From Marthasterias glacialis (taxonomy: Eukaryota > Echinodermata > Asteroidea > Forcipulatida > Asteriidae), in contig OU452224.1 of assembly GCA_911728455.2 (NCBI GenBank), positions 1,798,001 through 1,862,000 of the forward strand: DNA of 64,000 nt, in the 5' to 3' direction. Positions 1 through 13,085 of this stretch are shown in pieces. A model generated the notes under the pieces. It was not told the origin of the DNA and searched no databases. It saw only the letters and a list, made by a program, of their open reading frames with translations. Both the position numbers and the translations under genes were made by a program. How positions within the stretch are numbered: position 1 is the stretch's first letter; each line of letters opens with the position of its first letter.

Positions 1-3000
1 AAGTGTTTGAGGAAGTTCCAATTCAGGTAATTGTAACATGCTTCACATACACGGACTAGGCCATTTCACATTGTGTGCAAAAAAAAGAAAAATACTAATT
101 TTCCATTGTGAGCCAATTTTTGTATGGGATGAAAATAAGTAAGGTCAAAACTGCCTTCTTGTAATAACAAAATGGGCAAATATAAGGCTTTTTCCTGCAC
201 TAGAGCTACTAACCCATGTTGTCATTTTAACAGAAAGTAGACATTGGAGCAATGGTATCGGCAAGACTTAAGGCAGCAAGACGGCTTGAGAGTAATCCTA
301 ATGATGTGGAGGCTTTATCAGTCATGCATAAGGCTCAGACACAGGTACAAACTAAATCATGCTCTTAATGAATTGCTCATAAGGAATAGCAATGTTACCT
401 GCTGGCATTATCAGGAAGGAAGTTTCACATCCATCCTTTTCTCATCCACTCGTCTGTAAATCTGTCAGTGCAACAAAGTCGTATAAATTTATTAAAGTTA
501 ATAATAATAATAATACTTTGTTCTTATATAGCGCACATATCCTAGTAGCTAGATCAAGGTGCTTTAAAACTACCTGTTCATCAGGCATACTTGGACCATT
601 CCTCAAACTTTCTCAACTCCCTGGGGAGCAAACAACCACAAGCTGCTTAAATTAGCGCTTTAGGGTTAATCCACCTTAATACTTTCTTAGCCCTCTCAGG
701 TTCCCATTTATACACCTGGGTTAAGAGAAGCAATTGTGGTTCAATGCCTTGTTCAAGGACATTTGTGTCATGACCAAGAATCAAATTCGACGATAAAGCC
801 ATTAGAACTTTATTCCGATGCACTACACTGCTCGGCCAAGACACGCCATGTTGTGACAAATTGTTTAAAGTAAAACATGTTCTGAGATTTTCTAAATAAG
901 CAGTTTCACATTCTTTTGAGAAAATGGGGCTTTTCTGCGAGACGGATTTAGCAAGTGTGCAGTAACAAAGAGGTACATTGCATGAAAATGTAAAAACTAG
1001 GTTATCTGAATTTAGACTTAACACCATGCACAAAATTTGTTTTGCACAGATTCGTAACTGGACAATGGGTAAACAGAAACCAGGAATGTTTACTGGTGAT
1101 ACTGGATTGCGGACACTCCGCCCTGAGCAACTGGCCAACTCGGACCCCAGAGCTCAGGCTTGGGCAAAGAAGGTTAGCTACACGTTTGGCTTTGAATTCT
1201 TATTAATCTTTGTGTTCCAACCTCTGCTACATCCTTAAAACAAGCATTTTTCTGTTTTCATTCACTGAAATCAATGTTAAACTCAGGGAGATTAAAATCC
1301 AATTTTCATTTTGTTTTTATTTTCAATTTCCAGAGGGGGAAGTCCATTTCAAATTCTACAAACACTATCTCTCAATTTTCTCCAGTGTCTGTCAAGTGAT
1401 AAAAAAAACCTACATTAAAACTTTTCAACTTTTTTCTTGGCTTGAAATTTCTCCACTTTCTCCAGTGTTATGCTATCAGTTAGATTTAGATAAATTAGAA
1501 GGCCTTGTGTGTATGAACCCTAACAGGTTTCCAGTTCAATTTGAGCAGGGGACTGGCCAACTAGTCCTGGAAGGCTGGTGATCATATGTCTCCATACAAA
1601 GTGTTCTTAATTTAGCGTAGTAATGTGGGAGATGGATCAAGAAATTGTGAAGATTTTATGCTGTTTTGGTTCAAAACTGTAAAAGTGATAGACAAGGTTG
1701 ATACGTTATCTTTATCATTCCGTTTATTGTCATTAAAATGAAACTAACAACTCCAAATGCACTTTTTGAATCAAGCAACTTTTAAAACTCCATATTCACT
1801 CAAATGCCACTGACCCACTCAAGTTTAAAAAACTATGGTACAGAACTCATTTTTCATTCTTAACTTTGCTGTCTTTTGACTTAAAATCCTCCCTTACCTT
1901 GTTTATGTGGGAGAACGTTGCCGTACTAGAGCAATGTTTCTGTCTTCCTTGTACTTGGCCTCCCCTGCTCAAATTGTATGTTTCTTGTCTCAAGAGTGCT
2001 GCCAAAGTACCTCTACTGCTAATTCCCACTTCATATAAGGTACTGTACCATCCCTTTGTTCGTAATTTTATAGACAAATCATCTTGAAATGTAATGCTAC
2101 ATAGATTACAGTTAATTTTCCATTTTTACTATGGCTGTGTCCGAATTAATGGCTTCGACAGTGGTTATGGCTGGATTGCTGAAAAGTCCTATTTTTCGAT
2201 GTTGTTGTTGCAGCCAACAGCCACAGCTGTAGCCAAAGTCGCTTGATTCAGACACTGCCTAAGGTACTGAACTCCTGATGGGGGCTTATTTTCCATAGAA
2301 AGGCACTAACCTTGGTTTCCTACTGCCTGCTAATGATTTTATACAGGTAGGGAACTAGACATTTGACTTATAGTTTGGCTGTGACGGCTCACTTTATGAG
2401 GCGAACACCCGATTTTAGAGAAATTGTTGCAATACCCTATTCATCACCCCTGGAACCCACAATAAATCCACCCGATGTACACATGCACCCATGACAGGAG
2501 TGGTCTCTTCCACTCCTGCCATGGGTGTGGGCAGCACTCTTGACAACACTGGAAACTTGTTACAGGCAAACGTTACCAAGCACATTGCAGCTCTCTCTGG
2601 AAGATCCATCTGACTTGAAATAAACTCTGCGATGAAGAGATCGGATTGATAATGTACAACGCGGTATGGGTAGGTAAGAGGTAATTTAAGCATACAAGTG
2701 TCCACTAGATGCAAGATCCAAGAACTGAACAACAGAATGTTTTGTTTCCCCCTTTTGTCTTGGCAAAATGGGAAGTTCACTTGTGTGCTTAAAATAACTC
2801 TTATACGAATCAAATAGCATACAAATACTGACTGCTCCAAGTTCTATTATTTAAAATACAACTCCCAAGGTGATCCCTGGAGCATTTTATTTTTCCCGAA
2901 CGTGATCACTGATGAAGTTGTAGTTTTAAGCATAGCACAAGTAAAAGCAGTCAATACTTGTTTTATAACACCCCCATACATAGATTCTGCCTAGACAGCT

Positions 3001-5676
3001 AGGTACTAAGAAGCTGCCAATGCTACGAGTACAGTACATTGGTTGTTACGGGTACAGTACATTAGTTGCTAAGGGTATAGTTCACGTGGCTTTCTCGTAA
3101 AAATATGACAGATCATGTGATGTGCTCTAAACCAATGACAAGGCAGAATCTATTTATGGGTGTTTTCAATATTTAATTATTAGCAACAATTAATGGCATT
3201 ACTATGCTCAATGCAAATACATCAGTTTAGTTTAGTTTCCAGTTGTAACGTTCTAAACTGTTAGTCATCATCAGACGTCGTAGGCTACTGCCCGTTGGCG
3301 CAACAACCGTCCACTTCACAGGGGTGATTTATTAGCAATGATAAATGTGAAATATTGTGCGAAGAGTCTCATGAAAGCAAGCTTGTAAAGCAGAGACCCT
3401 TACAACTTCTGTACATACAAAGTATGTTAGTTAGGTAGAGTCAACTTGGTCTCTAGATGAAAAAAAGATGCTAAAATTTTTTTAAAAAGTTGAAGCTGCT
3501 GTCTTTGGCAAAGAACAGGACGACCATTATTCTAACTGTGCAACACATTTGCGAAAGGCAAGTGTGGTAGTTTCTTGGATACATCTTAAAAGACAACACG
3601 GCCAATCCATTTGGATAATTCTTAGAGCTGGTCAGTGGACGTGGTTTATGAACCACCAGCAGAATAATCAACCTTAAAAACTATTCCGTTAAACAAATGT
3701 TTGTAACTTGCGATGTTGTATTTTTAAAACTCATTTTAACACATTGTTTTCCATTGTCGCCCCTTACCTTTCCCCAACTTTGAACCTTGCTGGTATTGCT
3801 ACAGGACATGTTCCACAACCAGACTCCATTGAAGGGAGGCGTAGGGGCCATGCTGATGGCTAAGATGGGCTGGAAGCAAGGAGAAGGTCTAGGGAAGAAT
3901 AATGAAGGAGTCTTGGAACCACTGGCACTGGATGTCAAAACAGACAGAAAAGGTACTGTGGTGTATTTAGGAAATGCTGGATTTTATAACTGTTTCATTT
4001 AATATTATGTTGAGGTTTTTTTATGAGCAAGGCATTATAGCTAGTGAAACATTGGTGAAGAAATCTAAAACAATAAAGTTATCTTTCTGCACACTTACTC
4101 AACAATTCAAAACCAGGCAACTGTATTGTTTTTGAGTGGTATGACAAATAAATTGTGCTGATACATATTTTGTTTGAATCAGTATCGTTATTTGTATGTA
4201 AAGCGCAAGATTAAGATTGTTAAAAATACTTTATTTAAATTCAGTATTTCCTCTGCAAATCAACCTGACCATTTAACCAGTTGTCGCTGGGAATTTTCCA
4301 TTGTCCCCCGTCCAGCCTGACGGGATTATTTTCTCGGATTTGCTGGAATCATTTTTCCTAGTGATTACCGCTGGCACAAAGAAACCTTGACTTGACAAAG
4401 CCAGGAGAACAAAGGTTCTCTATATAGCACTAGGATTTTGTTTTCTCAATTGAAAAAATGTCAAATACATGCACCGTGAATTGTAAAACCTCGGCCGTGA
4501 GCTACCGCTCCACAGTACCTTTTCTGTGAGCTACCGCTGAGGATTGGTACTAAATCCGGAACTAAGGCTGGATCCGTGGTTCACTCAGACTTACCTCCAT
4601 GGAGCCAAAATACAATTAAGCCTCTTGATGTCTCAAAATCCTCTTCTTTGAACATAAGTACAAAGGTCTGGAATCAGGATTACAAAATAACCCCCACATA
4701 ATGGTTGAAAATCGGCGAAATATTAAAGACCATGTTTCCTCTTGTGGGTGAAATGAAGTGTTACATGACGTGTGCGTGCACTGTGCTAGCTCTGACCTTT
4801 GTTCTGGTTTTCCAATTTTACACAATAGCGTGTTTAAACATCCCCCGTTTTGTGGCTCGGATAATATTTTTGTGTATACACAACATCTGGCAACAACTGG
4901 TTAAAAAACTAAATCATAAAGTACAATATAAATTTGACCTTTACAATAGAAGAGTAAAGTGCTTACCTTATTGAGACGATGTCTGTATGGTAAACTGTGA
5001 AGGTTGCAATTCAGAACAGTGGTAATTATTCAATGAATATTGGTCACTTAATGCTTACTGTATACTTCTCAATTCAGGTCTTGTAGCTGAAGATGAGCAA
5101 CGTCGCAAGAAGAACCAAGTCCCTAAGGCTGTCTTCAAGGATTTATCAGGAAAGCATCCCGTCTCTGCACTCATGGAGATCTGCAACAAGCGAAAGTGGC
5201 CACCACCCTCTTTTGACCTGGTGCAAGACAAGGGACCAGCCCACAAGAAGAGCTTCATCTTCAAGGTAAGTTCCAGATCATGTGGTAGTGGAGTTGGTCT
5301 TATCCGCATCGTCATTAATTATTGTATATACTTCTTGTAATAAAACCCGATATTACTCAAAGGTAAGCATAATTTTAGCTTTCAAGAAAATCTGTGGAAG
5401 TGCAGAGAAGGGGTCAGGTTTGACAGCAAGACCTTCTGATGCCTTGAAGATTTTTAAGTGGGTAGTAGTCTAAAAACAAAGATAGATGGTACTTTAACGT
5501 AAGGCTATCAACATAACTTTATTGATGTTTGTTCATTGTTACTCCAGGTGCGCATCAACAATGAGGAGTACCAACCCAGTGTGTCATGCCCCAACAAAAA
5601 ACAAGCCAAGGCACAGGCAGCTGCTGTTGCTCTGCAGAAAATGGGACTCATTCCACCAGATAGCACAACGATATGA
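1..5676 (+). CDS. SON: SON RNA-splicing cofactor, C-terminal exons (partial)
   Basis: SON is a nuclear-speckle protein that promotes splicing of weak introns; only its 3' end lies in the window. Exons read from AG/GT signals and frame are 1-26 (open at the left edge), 234-344, 1050-1172, 3805-3952, 5078-5265 and 5548-5676, and all phases agree. The 234-344 and 1050-1172 exons match the conserved SON stretch before the G-patch (IGAMVS and KQKPG.FTG.TG motifs). The 3805-3952 exon is a G-patch with the GWKQGEGLGKNNEG core. The last two exons form a dsRNA-binding domain beginning at HPVSALMEICNKRKWPPP and ending KKQAKAQAAAVALQKMGL, followed by ten residues and a TGA stop. The order pre-G-patch, G-patch, dsRBD at the extreme C-terminus is diagnostic of SON. 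The RS-like repeat region would lie upstream of this window. The gene is convergent with DONSON. Confidence 0.93.
498..848. repeat. Dispersed repeat family A, copy 1 (SON intron)
   Basis: Starts with an AAT microsatellite-like run and a 'cttatatagcgcac' motif, contains 'gatcaaggtgctt', and ends with a 'tgtcatgacc' block followed by 'cggccaagacacgcca'. The same ordered blocks recur at 49386-49662 and 58021-58332, and partly at 61650-61880. No coding potential was seen. Confidence 0.7.
2128..2270. repeat. Repeat family E, 'ggctatggct/agccatagcc' copy (SON intron)
   Basis: A block rich in alternating GGCTATGGCT and AGCCAAAGTC motifs, flanked by 'gtccgaattaatggc' and 'gattcagacactgc'. Related blocks occur at 31680-31812, 46378-46510 and 46585-46630, each with a 'gaatt.ggctt.ggctat' face and an 'agccaaagcc' face. 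This suggests a short palindrome-like dispersed element. Confidence 0.5.
2966..3166. mobile_element. MITE-like inverted-repeat element in SON intron
   Basis: The ends are inverted copies of each other: left 'cacccccatacatagattc', right 'gaatctatttatgggtg', continuing to 'tgcct'/'aggca' inside. The total is about 200 bp and non-coding. The interior has an imperfect direct duplication of 'ggtacagtacattggttg'. This fits a non-autonomous DNA transposon; the family was not identified. Confidence 0.6.
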
Positions 5677-5978
5677 AATAAATAAAGACTTTTTAAAAGT
5701 ATACCTGTGAACTTAAGGATTGATGGAGAGGGATCGTATAAGCATTCCTTGATTTGACTTAATTCTTGGATTGAAAAACATGGTTTTTAAAACCCAGTGT
5801 TGGGATGCAAAACATGAAATGTATTGTACACCTTAAGGGATAACGCTACAAAATGGACAGTGGAAAATATACTTAAAACTTGCTCAACATATTAGTTGCA
5901 AGCTTGCACAATATTGTTCATATTTGTGAGAATACACCAATTTTGTCAAATAAGCCAGTCAGACCTTTGATAAATAAA
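5677..5978 (+). other. SON 3' UTR with candidate poly(A) signals
   Basis: Two overlapping AATAAA hexamers (5677-5682 and 5681-5686) begin directly after the SON stop, and a third lies at 5973-5978. The first pair would give an almost absent 3' UTR, so the signal near 5973 may also be used. DONSON signals on the opposite strand start about 80 bases further on, so the two transcripts probably end very close together or overlap. Confidence 0.5.
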
Positions 5979-7239
5979 GAGAATACAAAACTATTTAAAA
6001 CAAATTGCATTTTTGTTTGATATTCTTTTATACATGAAAAGGGGGATGGGGGAATTTTTATTTGCACAGAATAACTTTAAAAAAAACACTAGACAGTCTT
6101 TCAAGAAATTTTATTTGTTGTTGGGATAAAAACATTGATTCAAGACCCTGTTCAGTAAATTTTTAAATAAAATAAGTTTTATTGTCTACTCAAATACTAT
6201 CAGTAAAGCAGGATTGCAGTTCTGGCACAGGACTGTGGTCAGAAAAATGTTTACATTGGAAAAAGTTCTCATGCAAAGCTTCTATCCCACCACTGTTTCA
6301 TATGTATGATAGATGATGAGGTAAGAAATAAATACATTCTTCATTTGAAAGAACACTCTATCGATGTGTATCTTGTTTTTTATGTCCCACATATTATGTC
6401 ATGTTGTTTAGATCAATTTGAAGTAGCATCAATTTAGAAATTTGATTGTTTCACCAAAAATGTTCAGTTAAAATTTTTTTTTAACTGTAGAGAAGTAATT
6501 TAACTCTCCGAGTCGCATAAATAGAATTCTACAATATACAAAAGTACACACACTCTATAATATTTGACTGCTTTCAGCAGACATCATTAAATAGTTCAAA
6601 AGCTAATTCCTGATTGAAGTATGAAAGGTATGGAGGTTTTCCATACAGCCTAATAAACAAGTACTTGCTTCACTCCGTCAATGCATTTTTAGTAAGCTAG
6701 GGCTGTTATTTTGTATGCAAAAGACCTTTTAAAATGTGTCATGTACACACAGCAGTTGCCCTTCAGCCCAAATATTTTTAAGTGAAAAACAGTAGCATTC
6801 AACTAACAAATAAAACAAGGTATGTCACAATATTTGAATTTCACTTCACCTGACGTCGTCACATGACAAGTCGTCACTCATGTGACCCTTTTTGTGAGCC
6901 AGATTCCCGATGTGTGATATTGTGTAGCGTGCTCTTTAGGCAACGTGTGCAGTTAGATGCACACCATATCTTTGCATCCATTTTAACTCCCAAAATGTCA
7001 GACCCTGGGAAGACGGAAGCTGTGTGTGATGCCAGTACAAAGGGTCTATATAAAACAACCACTGTGTGGATTCTGTGATGTTGAGTATTAGTGACTTCTA
7101 CTGTATTGTGAAGACCATTCATCAAACTGCCATCAGTAGCATTGGAGCCCAGCAGAACGGCTCCTTTGTGACCTTGAAAGCAGTAAAAGCACACAGTGCC
7201 AGCACCAGTGCCAGCATTACACGTCTCAAATCTAAATTT
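5979..7239. other. Convergent SON/DONSON intergenic and DONSON 3' UTR
   Basis: AT-rich sequence with no supportable coding exon. On the minus strand AATAAA signals (TTTATT on the plus strand) occur at 6057-6062, 6110-6115 and 6178-6183. DONSON would then have a 3' UTR of roughly 1.1 kb. Open frames at 6863-7194 show no recognisable protein and lie in this presumed UTR. Confidence 0.5.
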
Positions 7240-10200
7240 TCATAGCCACTGATACAATCCAGCTTCACAGTTTAATTCCTTCACAACACGAACACATCTG
7301 TCCTCTCCCCTTACAGCCAGAAAATTTGAAAAAGTATCCGATTCTCTTTTCAATTTTTCCAGGTTCTCTTCACTGTTTAGAAATACCTGACTGAAAACAA
7401 GTGTTGGTTCATGACTGCTGAAGTTTCCGCCAAAGTCTCCATTCTGAGATTCCTGTAGCAGCTGACATAGGTTGAAGACATTGTGTGGAAGAAGTGGACC
7501 AGTCACTTCAAGGCTGTAGGATTCCTTGAGTGTGTTACCAACAGCCTGCTTCATCACACTCGGTCTCCACTAAAAACAAAATCAATTAAAAAATGTATCA
7601 ATTTAATTGTAGGATCTGACAAAAATCTTCAAACCATTCCCCAGTCTAAAATAAATGGCTTTGAATAAGTACATAATACATCAATGATGCTTGGCATGCT
7701 TGGCATGAGGCTAGGCCTGCTAATCTTATCTAGAGATTTGACAGCTGAGTTAGTGTATGCAAGAAAATGATGGTGGACAGTTCCTAGTCAAAGCGCCTAG
7801 GAAGTAGGGACTGAAGTAGCAACTTCTCATTGGCTTCAAAATACATATAAAAACTTTAAATGAAACATACATGTACATGTAAATAACAATTTTGTAAAGA
7901 ATTACACAAAAACTAAGAAAAAATATATACAGGGTACATTTACCTTCTGGCTGTTTAGTGTTGACCCTTGGAATGCAACTGGAGCAAGGAGAGTTGGTGG
8001 AATTCCTGCTGTAGCACCAGTGGTAGCTACTGTTGTCTTTGTGTTCAGTAGGAAGTTGTACAGTGCCTGGGTATCTGATGACTGAATGACAACTGTAGAC
8101 TGGGGCCGGTTGTCTACTTTCATTAAATTATCGCGTTGGCTGTTGATTTTTATTAAGAAAAAAACAAGTTGTACCTACAACTATAAAAAATTAAAAAATC
8201 CTCAGTATCAATACATTGGGTAAAAATTTATATATCCTATAGCATTGTTCACTAATGGCCATAACAATTTTGGCACTAAAAAACCCTCAAAACTTGAACA
8301 AATTTTGTACACACTGTACATTGATACATATCACTAGGGAACTCCGTATTGGCCTTGTAGTCTGGTATTGTTTATGAAAGGTGACTGCTGCGTGAATATT
8401 TATGATATGGAAAGGATACAAGTTGACTTTACTCGGTTCCAGTGTGGGGAAACTCTGCTTGTCAAGACCCATGCTCTGAAGCCAAGACGAAGCAGCACCA
8501 TCATCTTGACTTATCACCAACTCATCATCATCTCCATCTTGCTCTTCATCATCTACTCTTAGAAGATTATCCAAATCTGTTTCACTGCAAAGGAAAATTA
8601 TTACAAATACTAAGAAAATAAGCAATTTCTGAATGAGCTGAAGTTAAACACAATCATCCAAATCAAAACTACCCCAAATCCATCTGAGTCTAATGGCTTA
8701 TTTTGTTTCATTTTGAAGTTTATTGTACGGCATAGTACATAATCCATAAGATTGCGTATACAATTAATTCTACTTGATTCCTTCCAACGAACTACCACTG
8801 GGGTAGCCTTCAATATGTACCCCAATTTTGTTGTGTCAAGTTTTTCTCCTTCCACGCAAGAAGAATGTTGGAATGCATCTTTGTATTCATCCTCAAGATC
8901 TTGACCTGTAGATTTCTCTTGTTGGGCATCCATCTTCAGCAAAGGCATACTGAATTCAATACCTGCAGTAAAAATATTATAATAAAATAATAATTATCAA
9001 AAGGAAAGGGAACAGAAGGGAGAACAAAATATAAGAAAAGTGAATTTTGTAATTACAAGTGTGGTATGCATGTCATTTAAAAAAAACCAGACAAATGTGA
9101 TAGTAACATTTGAATGAAATCTGTGAGGAAGGAACAGTAACTATAAATCATCATCCTTTAGAATGAATGCTGAATTTCTCTATAAAACGCTCTCTTTCAA
9201 ATCTTATGAATGAGGAAAACATAACGGTCATTTTGAAAATGAAATGTCTGCTCCGCATTTACCTTCTTCTCTGAAGGCTTCTCTCAATCCTTTAGTGGTA
9301 GGAGTAAACAGTGCATGAAGGTGCTTGATTCCACCTACCCCAGCTGCCCTGAATAATACTGTATACTGATGGGCTAACAGGTAAAAGTAAGGGCAGTGAC
9401 CAGACCTCAATAGATAGAACACTGACCGAAAACTCTCAGACCTTCATAAAATGGCAAATATACAAGTGTTATTAGAATTTGATGTAAATGAAATGTTTCA
9501 ATAATGTACCTTTATCTGTGAAAGAAACTGTATATATACATTGCCATTGCAACAGCATAACATAAACGTCACATTATCTCTCTAAAATACCCCCAGGTAT
9601 ATATATATATGTATATCTGGGAATATTTTTGAGAGATAATGTGAGGTTTGTGTTATGTTGTTGCGATGGCACAAGATATCTATAATGACTCAATTTAATG
9701 AAGTACACATGTACAGTACACACTTTTTCCATTGGTTCTAAGAACCTGAAAGTATTTGAAGTTAAGAGTATGGGAGACACTTCTCTTTGGACTCACCAAC
9801 TTGCCATCAGTTCTTTCTGTATGGATTCATCACTAGCTGCAAAGGAATTGCTGACAAGAACATAAAAAAACACATTACAAATGGTTCTGTAAAATTATAA
9901 AATGGAAACTGAAAAACATGATGACTGATGTCAAACTCTGTGACTTTAGCTCACCTGGTGGCTTTTGAGCGCAGCACAATTCTTGGGAATAGTTTCATCC
10001 ATGGTAAATGAGGATGGCTCCACATCATGACAGACTGCTGAAGTCTAGCTTTCCATTGACTGTGTGCTTCCCTGACATTCTGAAACTAATAGAGTACAGC
10101 TTCATTCAACAAAACACACATTTTTAACATCAATAATAAAAATGCAGGTAGCAAACTACCTTTACATGTGCACACTCTTTTCAGATAAGGTGTACATTTA

Positions 10201-12223
10201 GGTTCTGTATACAGGAGATTTTTGAAGGCATGACCACACAAACACACACACACTTGTAATGTTTGTTGACCCGGTAAATTGAGGCTTCTCTTTGTTCTCT
10301 CATTGTTTTTTTAGCGACGTCCCTATTGGTTTTGTACTCCAAAGCGAAGCGAGAACGTCTGATCCTCGCTCTGTCAAAACACCCAGATCCCTTATGTTAA
10401 AGTCCTTGGTATCAACAGACAAACACATTCATACATATACATGAAGACCCCAAATGCAAATGCCTGACCCTATAAAAAAAACTACCCAAAGAAATTGATG
10501 CTTTCACAAAAGGAACAAATGTGCCAATTAAGACTTCCATACCTCTGTTTTGCTGTCCTGTTGGACACTCATATCTTCACATCTGACAAAGGAACAGAGA
10601 CCTGTAGCCTCTTCAGTAGTCTTCAGAGGAGCGCTCCAACTGAAGGGGTAGGGAGAGGTAAATCGGACCCTGGATTTAATGCTCCAATCTAGTGGCAAGA
10701 ATTCAGAAGTCTGAAAAGTAAAGGAGAATGCAAGGTTACAAAAATTATTCAAAAGTGAAAAACAGGAACTGGCCAGATGCAAGCCTAATACTTTACGAAG
10801 GCAATGCCTCCATGCCCCTGGCCTTGGCTCCCCTTGAAATGTTCCAGTATAAATTTAAATTTCCCTCATAGAGTGCCCTTTGCTACGAAACTGCATTGCC
10901 CTTATTAATGAAGACAGGAATGTGGAACAAGTTAAAGATGTCTTCATGGAATGGAATTATGGGAGCACCCGGAAAACTGACATGGAGGGCGCTCGATTTA
11001 TTTTTAATATTAAAAGATTGACTGAGATATATGTTTATTAAACTGAAAATTATAGGGGGCATGTTTATACCTGTCACATATATATTGTCCTTTGAAGCAA
11101 ACTGATTGTGAGTGGTAAATAAACTGAACTAAACTGAATGAAGATTAAGCACTGTACTCAGAAGTTCAATTTACATTGTGATTGCATGGGTGAGTTTTTG
11201 ATAAGCAGTCAGTGTACTCACACATAGACTGGACATAGTTTGTTCATCAGTGTTGGATTTCTCATTTAGCTTTTGTGTCTCAACAGAGCTGTCGACTCTC
11301 AATGCTTGCTGGTACTCCGCTGTGTCTTTTTTATGAGTTTCTTCAGGAAAAACAAGCTGAGATACACAAATGAATGTCAGAGCAAAACAAACAAATAGGG
11401 CATTTTGTGTAAAGTTTTGCTGAGCTAGTCAAACTAAACTGACTATGCTTGGGACATGGTTAGCAATACCCAACCAATACACCTAACTACTGCAGGTTAT
11501 AAGCGAGCCCCTAAGCATGACTGCCTCATTCATAAAGCCTCCTATGATACTATCATGGTATCATGATAGAGCATTCACTCTTTAAGTGAGGCGGATTGCA
11601 TCATCATGATACGTGAGCATCCCGCTTATAAGCTACAGTGATAAGTGATTGCTTGGCTTACAAGCTATGGTGGCTAGTCGAATCTGGTGCCATATCACAT
11701 TAGAGACCATCGGTTAGGGTGTATTGATATTTTGATGGACCCTGAAGTTTCCAGGTTTAAAACATCCTGCTTGAGAGTTAGTTTCAGAAACTTTGCTGTA
11801 TGATTAAATTATGATTGTATTAAAGGCTTGAAAGGCTTGAATGAAATAATATCAAACCTTATCATTCTCAGAGTCTAAAGCCTGAAACAAACTGACGCCT
11901 TCTGCACCACTCTCTTCCTCTCTTGAGTCCCCTCTTTTCAAGTCATTTCCCTGCTCATTAGCCTCATCATCATCATTGCTTTGTTGTGAGACTCTGCGCC
12001 TTGTTGAAGGTGCACCATCCTGTCCAAATGGGTTCCTCCTCTTTCCACGCCTATTTTTACTTTCTTCATCACTGCTTGAGAATCTGTTCCTTGGTACTGT
12101 TTTGTTTGTAAGAGCCTGGATGCTACCTAGACTGCTGGCCCGTTGTTTCTTCAGACGGACTTTCATAATGTCAGATGGTTTTTTCCATGCTGGAGAGTTG
12201 GTAACATTGGTGTGGTCGGCCAT
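7240..12223 (-). CDS. DONSON: DONSON, replication fork / CMG helicase assembly factor
   Basis: DONSON (downstream neighbour of SON) is a nuclear protein that helps bring GINS to MCM for replicative helicase assembly and protects forks. Exons on the minus strand: 12223-11858, 11356-11222, 10710-10543, 10079-9955, 9850-9797, 9441-9263, 8962-8821, 8584-8433, about 8116 or 8139 to 7944, and 7569-7240. The predicted length is about 607 aa (human 566). Family landmarks are an N-terminal basic/acidic low-complexity region with an RRNPFGQ motif (vertebrate RRNPF), LPLDWSIKSRVRFTS, HCPYFYLLAHQYTVLFRAAG, FTPTTKGLREAFREEG, GIPPTLLAPVAFQGST and YSLEVTGPLLPH. I chose the ATG at 12223 (MADHTN) because it has G at +4; an in-frame ATG at 12259 would add 12 residues. 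One junction, between exons 8 and 9, does not resolve cleanly. The donor GTACAT of exon 7 is also weak but phase-consistent. Confidence 0.93.
9541..9672. repeat. Long hairpin (foldback) in a DONSON intron
   Basis: The sequence from 'gccattgcaacag' to 'cccccaggtatata' is mirrored by 'tatatctggg' to 'tgttgttgcgatggc'. The arms are roughly 60 bp with a few mismatches around a short AT-rich loop. It could be a foldback MITE, and a transcript across it would fold into a long hairpin. Confidence 0.6.
10768..10880 (-). repeat. Repeat family F copy (DONSON intron)
   Basis: Contains, in minus orientation, the 'ggaacatttcaaggggc' and 'ccaggggcatggaggca' blocks that recur at 31593-31665, 50468-50585, 52320-52475 and 59565-59710. 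Non-coding. Confidence 0.6.
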
Positions 12224-13022
12224 AATGATGATAACAAAACTACAGTAAACATCAAACATATATGCTCAATGTTAATCATAAATAAGCCATCTAGTACTAT
12301 GGGCAAGATGGTTAACAGCATTGTAAAACAAAAATACATAGAGTCACCCAAAACCTGACAAAGTTTTGATCATGTATCATGAGACATTTTTTTAGACAGG
12401 CAACAAATAGTTTACCCAATCAATACCCATTCTACCTTGGAAATTTCAATGAAATTGCGAGCCTGAGCGTACAAGTTTGTATCGGGTCATGTGACATGAA
12501 ATTTGTCTGCAATACATCTTGCGAACGATGCACCTGGATTCAAAAAAATTGTAAAAACTATTCTCTCGGCGCGCATTTATGACGGACAAAATATTTTGAA
12601 GCTATGGGACAACCTATGAAAGCTGAAGAGGCCAGTGAAGCCAGCTCGCGTAACCAACCTCATCAGTCATATTATATAGTGACTGGCAGTCGGATTTGGC
12701 AACCTTTCCAATATAGCAATACCCTCGGACAAGGGCGTCAATCGCTATCGAAAAGTGGGGGGGGGGACGTGTGCGCAAGCCTTGGAAGATCGTCTTTACA
12801 TACACGCAACCCACACCATACACGCAACACAACCATTATTTTAATATTAATTTGCATTGCGTATTTAGTTCCTTAATTTTGTATCCACCGTTGACAAGTT
12901 CGATCTTAAAACAACAGCACAAGAATCCTAAAATGGGTTTTGGGACCGGATCCAGGTTTCCCCTTACTCTTACCTCTCAAATGAATGTGAAAGGCCGCGT
13001 TCATGTCTGGAACGATACTCGC

Positions 13023-13085
13023 CAACAGACCGATTGTGCGACCCGCATCACGTGACCTTGTGGGTGTTAGATGTAAACAAACACA
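13023..13085 (+). repeat. Solo end of the 'agaccgatt' inverted-repeat family
   Basis: 'acagaccgattgtgcgacc' followed by a 'cacgtgacc', 'tgtgggtgtta' and 'atgtaaac' block closely matches the left terminus of the element at 29556-30248. No matching right end was found nearby, so this is probably a fragment. Confidence 0.5.
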
